From the NCBI GenBank assembly GCA_963575745.1, contig CAUYUJ010014600.1, forward strand, positions 90,001 through 111,373: a DNA stretch of 21,373 bases, written 5' to 3'. The position numbers and the translations under genes were made by a program. Below are positions 15,913 to 21,373 of this stretch, piece after piece. The first letter of the stretch is position 1. Each line of letters starts with the position of its first letter. The notes below the pieces were generated by a model, which saw only the letters and a list, made by a program, of their open reading frames with translations, searched no databases and was not told the origin of the DNA. Source of the DNA: Prorocentrum cordatum. Lineage: Eukaryota > Sar > Dinophyceae > Prorocentrales > Prorocentraceae.

Positions 15913-15984
15913 GGAGGGAGGGGGCAGCGGGAAGGAAGGAAGGAACGCGGGGCGACGTCTCTTCAAAACGAGGACCCAACACCA

Positions 15985-17165
15985 CAGGATGGTTGGGAAA
16001 AACAGATGTTCTTAGCAGGGCGTTCGACATATCCAGGGACACCAAGCAGGGCGAACCTTTGAGATCACTCATCTTGAATACGCTGTTGGAAGATCGTTTC
16101 CAGGACGTGGAGCATAAGTGGGCTGATCGAATATGTGGCGTGGAACTCGGATACAGTGAGGCTTCCTGACTGATAAACTTGCGGTTCGCAGGACGACGTC
16201 TTCCTTATAGGGCACAGCTGGTGACAGATTGTACGAATGATGTCGGACATGCGAAAGTCAGCTGCTGCAGTCGGGCCTCTCCTATAATACAAAAATCATC
16301 ACGAATGCCACGAAAGGACCTGGACGTGGAAAACGAACGCACGCCACAATCGGCGACATGCAGACAGAGATCGCGCCGGGTCAAGACTCGGTAGAATCTG
16401 TAGGCAAACGCGTAGTCTTTGACAGCCCTATGGAGACGGAGATCGACCACCGGTTAGGACAAGGCTGGACACCTTCCATGGTACATACGGCGGAGCAGAT
16501 CAACAAGACATATGTGCTGGACTGTTTTCTTCGTCGCTTCGACAGCGTGGTCACGCCCACTGTCTTATGTGGCTGTTCGAGCTGTACGCCTTCTGCCGAA
16601 TGGAGCAGAAGCTCCAAATGACGCAGCGCAGAATGCTTCGCATGATACTGGGCGTCGGGCGGCGGCGCACAAAACGCGCATGTGAAGACGATTTTTACGA
16701 ACAGAACCACTCCGGCTCAACATCTCTACCTCCTTCATCATCAGCATCGTCTCCAGCTTCGTGCGCCTCACCAGCCAGCAGTGGAAGCCACTGTTCTACA
16801 AGTATTTCATATACAATCGAGCCTTGGATGGACTGGATCAGGCGGGCGACAGCACCATTGGAACATCACATGGCCGAGCTTAACATGGACAGTTGGGGCG
16901 TCGCGTGGAGGCGATAGATCTGGCGTCATGCAGCAAGGATGGCTGCCATGCCAAGGGACCAGTGGGCAGTGAGGGCAGCTACTTGGAACGCGGCGGACCG
17001 CCAGAGCAAGGGGTCGCCGACCATACGGGCCCCCAAAACGATGGAACCACGAGATGGTACAGCCTCTCTTGGATGCTGGACATAATCTGGATGGGACACA
17101 TTGGTGACACGCTGCTACAAACAACAAGTGGTGGAGAGACATGGAGAAGGGGTTTTGCTGCTATC
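15985..17165 (+). pseudogene. LINE-type reverse transcriptase, C-terminal part (broken)
   Basis: Continues the polymerase of 13081-13874. TDVLSRAFDISRDTKQGEPL (about 15997-16060) is the motif B block. LILNTLLED and HKWADRICGVELGYSEAS follow. The metal-binding FADD motif C is at 16185-16197 but carries one extra G, which shifts the frame. Coding resemblance goes on in the new frame (MQTEIAPGQ, FDSPMETEIDHR, RRFDSVVTPTVLCGCSS). It shifts again near 16600 to MEQKLQMTQRRMLRMILGVG, then EPWMDWIRRATAPLEHHMAE. A TAG at 16915-16917 interrupts IWRHAARMAAMPRDQWAVRA, and resemblance fades by about 17165. This tail (TQRRMLRMILG, then a W-rich C-terminal block) is typical of LINEs. The gene is inactive. 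Confidence 0.88.
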
Positions 17166-17260
17166 GGTGAGTTTGCTGCGTGTGCTCCAATTTCTGGGGC
17201 CTGCGGCCCATTCCGCCCATCCCACGAGGGACGCGCTCCCGCGCGATGGTGGCAGTTCGT
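17166..17260. other. Spacer after the LINE remnant
   Basis: Probably includes the end of the LINE 3' region. No poly(A) or clear 3' repeat marks the boundary, so the 3' end of the element is not fixed. Confidence 0.35.
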
Positions 17261-17345
17261 TCGTTCGCTCTCTCTCTCTCTCTCCATGTTCTGTTGCTTC
17301 CCATCTCTCTCCCTCTCCCTCTCGCGTCCTCCCTCATCCCGAACG
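17261..17345 (+). repeat. CT-rich microsatellite
   Basis: TTCGTTCGCTCTCTCTCTCT and CCCTCTCCCTCTCGCG with CTTCCCATCTCTC between. It resembles the CT tract at 7200-7470. Both lie near a TATTTTC-type repeat, although on opposite sides of it. Confidence 0.8.
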
Positions 17346-17360
17346 GGTCGAAGCCAGAGG

Positions 17361-17450
17361 ATGGGAAGGAGGAGGAGGAGGAGGGGTGGACGAGGAAGGA
17401 CGAGCGGCAGGAAGAGGAGGAGGACGATGAGTACGAAGTGGAGGAGCAGG
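17361..17450 (+). repeat. GGA-rich tract
   Basis: GGAGGAGGAGGAGG and GAAGAGGAGGAGGACG with interruptions. Short low-complexity purine tract. Confidence 0.8.
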
Positions 17451-17504
17451 GGAACGGGGCGGGGGACGGAAACGAGGGAAAGGGCCCTGGGACGCACGAA
17501 TGAA

Positions 17505-17655
17505 TGTACACAAACGACAGGATTCCCCATATTTGGTTAAACATTGTTTTTGGGTGGATTTTCGTCTTCCCTCCGCCCTTCCCATCCTCTTGCATACTTT
17601 CCTGGGGATCGACGAGTCATGGTGTCTGTGTGTCTTTTAGCCCTCCCGAAGCATG
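17505..17655 (+). repeat. TATTTTC-type dispersed repeat, copy 2
   Basis: GGATTCCCCATATTTGG, a T/C-rich middle, CTTTCCTGGGGATCGA, GGTGTCTGTGTGTCTTTTAG and CCCTCCCGAA. Matches copy 1 (6800-6952) in order and ends, with more substitutions in the middle. The leader ACACAAACGACAGG is shared with copy 1 (ACACAAATAAACAG). Confidence 0.78.
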
Positions 17656-17727
17656 GGCTGTGCAGCTGAGCTGCCGAGGAAGGGGCGGACGCGGGTACAC
17701 GAGCGCCAGAGAGGGGGCCCGGGCGTG

Positions 17728-17968
17728 CGGCGGTGGACACGCCTCCCTTTAGTAAACATCCCCTTAGGATGCCCCAAGAAGTGGCCCAGGAGAGCCCCAA
17801 GAGGGGTCAAAGAGACGCCCCAAAAGGCCCCAAGAGCGCCCAGGATCGGCAGAGATGAGCGCCCGAATGGGCGATTTTGATGGCCGCCGCAGAGCGGGAA
17901 GGGAAATCGAAGACCCCCCCCCTCGACTCGGCGGTGGACAAACCTCCCTTTAGTAAACCTCCCCTTAG
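17728..17968 (+). repeat. Pair of 40-bp direct repeats, 201 bp apart
   Basis: CGGCGGTGGACA, CCTCCCTTTAGTAAAC and TCCCCTTAG occur at 17728-17768 and 17929-17968 with about three differences. The DNA between holds a short CCCAAGAGG-type minisatellite (17765-17850). A 40-bp direct repeat flanking a 160-bp interior suggests either an insertion or a small tandem duplication. Confidence 0.85.
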
Positions 17969-18449
17969 CGAAAACGGCCTGGGGCCGAAACCGACGGGCC
18001 TGGAGCCGCAAGAATGACGGCACCGACGCCCTCTCGCGAACCGAAAACGGCCAATTCCTTGATCGACGTGTCAGGGCAGGAGGTCTGCCCACTCCCGAGC
18101 TGGGCGGGTCGTCCTGGTTGTCCGGCGAGCAGGTGTCCAGGTCGCGCAGGTCCTCCCCGCAGCGGCGCGCCCCGCAGGCTCATGCTGCTCCCATCCTACT
18201 TAAGGATCACGTCCCAGAAATAATTCCGAGCACCCAGGAAGGTGTCGATAGAGTGTCGAAAGAGTGTCTCCCAGGGCCCGACACGCGAAAAAATACGAGT
18301 TTGGGGGTGTTTTCTTGGTGCTCGAAATTCATTCTGGTGATCAAGGCTAAAGTAGGTGTATGTTGGAACATCATAGCCGCAGGCTCGTCCTTGCCGTCGC
18401 TCGGACGTCCCTCTCCCGTGCATTTGTCGGTTTCGTGCGTGTGTCTTTG
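17969..18449. other. Gene-free stretch, nothing recognised
   Basis: Moderate-complexity sequence with small overlapping readings on both strands, none with a recognisable motif. AGTGTCGAAAGAGTGTCTCC near 18252 has a short internal duplication. Confidence 0.35.
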
Positions 18450-18614
18450 TTGGCTCGAGGGTCCAGGATGGTCCTCGACGGTTTTTTGGCCGAGAAGAGA
18501 TGCACACGTCCGAGCGATGCCAAGCGTCCGCAAGCGCCACCCCGCCTTCAGCGAGCTGTGGAACGGCCCAATGCTCACACGCTGCGGGCGGCGCGCGCCA
18601 TGGGGTGACGCCGG
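18450..18614 (+). repeat. 165-bp direct repeat, copy 1
   Basis: From TGGCTCGAGGGTCCAGGATG to GGGTGACGCCGG, repeated at 18699-18863 exactly 249 bp away with about five substitutions (near 97% identity). The minus-strand translation is conserved in both (RRPQRVSIGPFHSS, TVEDHPGPSS). With so few changes that says nothing about coding. Confidence 0.93.
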
Positions 18615-18698
18615 CCACATAGGGAGCGCGGGCGAAGATGGTATTCACAATTGCGGTATTCACAACTTCATATGGTTGGGTCCTTCGCCAGGCTAATT

Positions 18699-18863
18699 TT
18701 GGCTCGAGGGTCCAGGATGGTCCTCGACGGTTTTTGGGCCGAGAAAAGAGGCACACGTCCGAGCGACGCCAAGCGTCCGCAACCGCCACCCCGCCTTCAG
18801 CGAGCTGTGGAACGGCCCAATGCTCACACGCTGCGGGCGGCGCGCGCCATGGGGTGACGCCGG
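18699..18863 (+). repeat. 165-bp direct repeat, copy 2
   Basis: Second copy. Its left edge reads GCTAATTTTGGCTCGAG, only vaguely like a spliced leader. The 84-bp spacer between copies contains GGTATTCACAA twice. After this copy the sequence runs into a G-run and a GGA tract, while copy 1 is followed by the spacer. Confidence 0.93.
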
Positions 18864-18879
18864 GGGGGGCGTCGTCCTA

Positions 18880-18960
18880 AGAGGGGGGAGGAGGAGGAGG
18901 ACGAGGAGGAGGGGGAGGAGGAGGAGGAGGAGGAGGAGGAGGAGGAGGAGGAGGAGAGGT
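18880..18960 (+). repeat. GGA trinucleotide tract
   Basis: About 80 bp of GAGGAG units with few interruptions. Glu/Gly/Arg-type and, on the other strand, Leu/Ser/Pro-type readings are artefacts. Confidence 0.92.
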
Positions 18961-19079
18961 CGTGGCAAGCAGGGGCCTTCCTGGAGAAGAGGCCCGCGGG
19001 CTGCCCGCAGCGCGTGCTCTCAGCCGCCTGCTTGGAGGGCGGCCCCCCTCGCGAGGCCCCTCCCCTGTTTTGGAGTCCC

Positions 19080-19179
19080 ATATTTTCTGGGTTTCTGTCT
19101 TCCCCCCCACTTCCCATATTTTCTCATATTTTCGGGGGAATCGAGGATTATTGTGTCTGTGTGTTTTTCCATCCTGTGC
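19080..19179 (+). repeat. TATTTTC-type dispersed repeat, copy 3, between 11-bp direct repeats
   Basis: ATATTTTCTGGGTTTCTGTC, CCCATATTTTCTCATATTTT, GGGGGAATCGAGGATTATTG and TGTCTGTGTGTTTTTCC match copies 1 and 2. TTTGGAGTCCC is present immediately left (19069-19079) and right (19180-19190), an 11-bp perfect direct repeat that could be a target duplication. Caution: copies 1 and 2 also have TTCCC on the left and CTCCCGAA on the right, so part of the direct repeat could be intrinsic. Confidence 0.72.
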
Positions 19180-19195
19180 TTTGGAGTCCCGAAAC

Positions 19196-19370
19196 GGTGC
19201 GGTGACGGACCGTGCGGTGACCTCGAAATCCCGCAGGACCTCACCGCACGGTCCGTCACCGCACGGTCTTGGGACCCTGGAGGCCCCTGTCGCCCGAGGA
19301 GTCCTCGGAGAACAACCCGAGTCCCAAAACCGTGCGGTGACCCCGAATCCCCACCGACTCACCGCACGGT
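19196..19370. repeat. Hairpin cluster with six copies of ACCGTGCGGTGA-like core
   Basis: First hairpin: 24-bp perfect arms at 19197-19220 and 19241-19264 around a 20-base loop. Each arm holds two copies of the core GTGCGGTGA. Second hairpin: 12-bp perfect arms ACCGTGCGGTGA (19329-19340) and TCACCGCACGGT (19359-19370) around 18 bases. Both are introduced by GAGTCCC.AAAC, so they are two versions of one unit with the stem core doubled in the first. Function unknown; a protein-binding array or a foldback element are both possible. Confidence 0.92.
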
Positions 19371-19812
19371 GTGGTCACCACCCCGTTTGGGGGCCCCCCT
19401 GGTGCTCTCGCCGGCGGAGGCGAGCACCGGAGAGGACGCAGAGCCCGGGGGCGTCCAGCGAGTGGGGCTCGCAGGACGTGGCCCGAGGCACGTGCCACAG
19501 GCCCCGAGGGGGGCCGGGAGGAGCACTGCAAGAGGCACAGAGGGGACCGCCATGTCTGCGAGATGCCACGGCCCCCGTCGTGATGTTCAGCCCGCCCCGA
19601 CTCATCGTGACCCATCCCAACGAGGGCCTCCAGGAACCAAACCCGCCCGCACAGAGTCCAACATCTACCCAGATAGCCTTGCAACAAAGGATCCAAATAA
19701 TTGTGATGTGTATGGGCGAGTGATTCAAACATTCAAACACACATATTTGTATCAAGTGGCCCTTCGGCCCATCCCGCCACCGTGCCTGGCTTGTGGGTAT
19801 GAAGCTTCGCAA
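19371..19812. other. Gene-free stretch, nothing recognised
   Basis: GC-rich to about 19600, then closer to balanced composition. Overlapping readings on both strands lack recognisable motifs. ATCAAGTGGC occurs at 19753 and again at 20322 in otherwise different contexts. Confidence 0.35.
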
Positions 19813-20275
19813 GCCTGAGTACGAAGGAAGTCTCAGGCGGGAGCCTCGTCTGTGAGAGAATTGCGAGGAAGTCTCGGGCGGGAGCCTCATCTGTGGGAGA
19901 ATTGCGAGGACGTCTCAGGCGGGAGCCTCCTCCATACAAGGCCCGCAGCTCATGTTTTGAATCCGAACGGGTCATCCTCAAACCTTTAACTGTCAATACT
20001 TCTGGGCTCCTCACGATTGAAAACGGAAGGAATATCAAGCGGGAGCCTCGTGTGTGAGTGAATTACGAGGAAGTCTCAAGCGGGAGCCTTGCCTAGAAGT
20101 GAGCCTCCTCCTATTGGGACCGCAACTGATGTTTTCAATCTGAACGGATCATCCTCATACCTGTAACTGCCGTCACTTTGGGGTTCCACAGGCCTGAGTA
20201 TGGAGGGGATATCAGACAGGAGCCTCGTCGGTGAGTGAATTGCGAGGAATTCTCTGGCGGGAGCCTCGTCTGGGA
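19813..20275 (+). repeat. Two-level satellite: about 40-bp units in a higher-order repeat
   Basis: The 40-bp unit (GAGGAAGTCTCAGGCGGGAG, CCTCGTCTGTGAG.GAATTG) occurs about seven times, starting near 19824, 19865, 19905, 20026, 20066, 20199 and 20244. Blocks of these alternate with a ~110-bp spacer (CTCATGTTTTGAATC, GAACGGGTCATCCTC, ACTGTCAATACTT) present near 19945 and 20125. GCCTGAGTA begins blocks at 19816 and 20192. The higher-order period is about 180 bp. Confidence 0.88.
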
Positions 20276-20469
20276 GTGAAATTCATAAAACATTACCCTG
20301 CGACGTACCCAACCCACGTGCATCAAGTGGCAAGAGGAGTAGGCCAACAATAGCAGGAACACCGATAATGTAGGCGATGTGAATTGCTGTGCAAACTACA
20401 TGGGATGCGCACGCATTGCACGGCTCACAGGACGACGATCGAAAGAACGAGGATTAAAGCCCCAGGCTC

Positions 20470-21373
20470 GCGTATGACGTCACTCCGCTGGGCCACCCAG
20501 CAGCCCTCGAAAGTGGTGACAGTTTCGCAGATCGCAGCCCCCCAAGGATGGGCTTCCAGCAGCCCTCGAAAGTGGCGACAGTTTTGCAGATCGCAGCCCT
20601 TCGGGGATGGCGAAGTCGAGCCTGACTCTGCGTAGGACCCACTCCGCTGGCCCCCCAGCAGCCATCGAAAATGGCGACGGTTTCACAAATCGCAGTCCCC
20701 CAGGAATGGCGAGGTCGAATCTGAGTACCCCACTCCGCTGGGCCCCCCAGCAGCCCTGGAAACTGGCGACAATTTCGCAAATCGCAGCCCCCCCCCCAGC
20801 GATGGCGAGGTCTAATCTGAGTCCCCTTGGGGGCTCACTCCGCTGGTCACCCCAGCAGCCCTCGGAAGTGGGGACAATTTCGCAGATCCCAGCCCCCCCA
20901 GAGATGGCGAGGTCTAATCTGAGTCCCCGTGGGGCCTCACTCCATTGGGCCCCCCAGCAGCCCTCGAAAGTGGCGACGGTTTCACATCACAGATCGCAGC
21001 CCCCCAGGGATGGCGAGATCTAATCTGAGTCCCCGTGGTGCCTCACTCCGCTGGACCCACCAGCAGCCCTCGAAGGTGGCGACAGTTTCACAGATCGCAG
21101 CCCCCCCAGGGATGGCGAGGTCTAATCGGAGTCCCCGTCCCCGTGGTGCCTCACTCCGCTGGACCCACCAGCAGTTCTCGAAAGTGGCGACAGTTTCACA
21201 GATCGCAGCCCCAACAGATGGCGAGGTCTAATCTGAATCCCCGTGGTGCCTCACTCCGCTGGACCCACCAGCAGCCCTCGAAAAAGGCGACAGTTTCACA
21301 GATCGCAGCCGCCCAGAGATGGCGAGGTCTAATCTGAGTCCGCGTGGTGCCTCACTCCGCTGGACCCACCAGC
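20470..21373 (+). repeat. About 100-bp tandem array running off the window
   Basis: CACTCCGCTGG or a variant recurs at about 20481, 20640, 20731, 20836, 20938, 21044, 21152, 21252 and 21353. Units contain CCAGCAGCCCTCGAAAGTGG, CGACAGTTTCACAGATCGCA, GATGGCGAGGTCTAATCTGA. The period drifts between 91 and 108 bp, and the first interval (159) includes a duplicated half unit. Later units are more alike than early ones, so the array is probably most homogeneous beyond the window. Readings across it cycle frames and are not genes. Confidence 0.94.

Larger units (their letters stand above)
13861..15980. other. About 2.1-kb insertion splitting the reverse transcriptase
   Basis: The polymerase reading stops after LYTGQKGRI and resumes at TDVLSRAFDI near 15990-16030. 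Normally only a few residues lie between these blocks. ACGAGGGACCCAAC (13861-13874) and ACGAGGACCCAAC (15968-15980) flank the extra DNA and differ by one base, so they may be a target duplication. The extra DNA begins and ends with copies of the ~90-bp minisatellite unit. It holds a 168-bp-spaced duplication, the main array and a GAT microsatellite. Confidence 0.7.

Noticed and set aside
18688-18710. Possible spliced-leader relict (GCTAATTTTGGCTCGAG)
   Set aside because: It needs an indel and several mismatches. The first copy of the same 165-bp repeat has a different sequence (CTTTGTTGGCTCGAG).

Overview
The window looks like nuclear DNA of a dinoflagellate. The best evidence is on the minus strand at 12154-12175, where 21 of 22 bases match the dinoflagellate spliced leader (DinoSL). 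This sits at the 5' end of a GC-rich, intron-free coding remnant flanked by a perfect 12-bp direct repeat. That is a processed, trans-spliced mRNA that was copied back into the genome. High GC content, an extreme load of tandem repeats, and a decayed LINE-type reverse transcriptase agree with this. I see no intact conserved host gene, no rRNA or tRNA gene, no CRISPR and no bacterial signals. Nearly all long open readings here are by-products of GC-rich or stop-poor repeats.

Layout. 1-2800: short dispersed repeats, a CTCAGC hexamer tract, a 73-bp tandem array, and two copies of a module built around CGG tracts. 2800-4800: a degenerate CCCAAGAGG-type minisatellite, a 100-N assembly gap (3774-3873), a 53-bp array and long GGA tracts. 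5280-6960: a foldback-rich zone with a near-perfect 51-nt hairpin, a ~300-bp repeat in two direct copies plus one inverted copy, a 194-bp MITE-like element with terminal inverted repeats and a 5-bp target duplication inside the inverted copy, and a second foldback element. 7000-8910: G-rich, CT-rich and minisatellite tracts, and a 111-bp duplication.

9140-13000: a composite repeat (module A then module B) is present twice in tandem. The SL-bearing retrocopy lies inside the second copy. The matching stretch of the first copy (about 9631-9690) is uninterrupted and serves as an in-window empty site. 13081-17165: a 5'-truncated, frameshifted LINE reverse transcriptase. It is split between its motif A and motif B by about 2.1 kb carrying a 13-unit, ~90-bp minisatellite. 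17165-21373: more dispersed repeats, a 97% identical 165-bp duplication, a cluster of hairpins sharing one 12-bp core, a two-level satellite, and a ~100-bp tandem array that runs off the end.

Taken together, this is a repeat graveyard where retroposition (LINE, SL retrocopy), small inverted-repeat elements and tandem expansion have nested inside each other. Insertion order can be read from the nesting.
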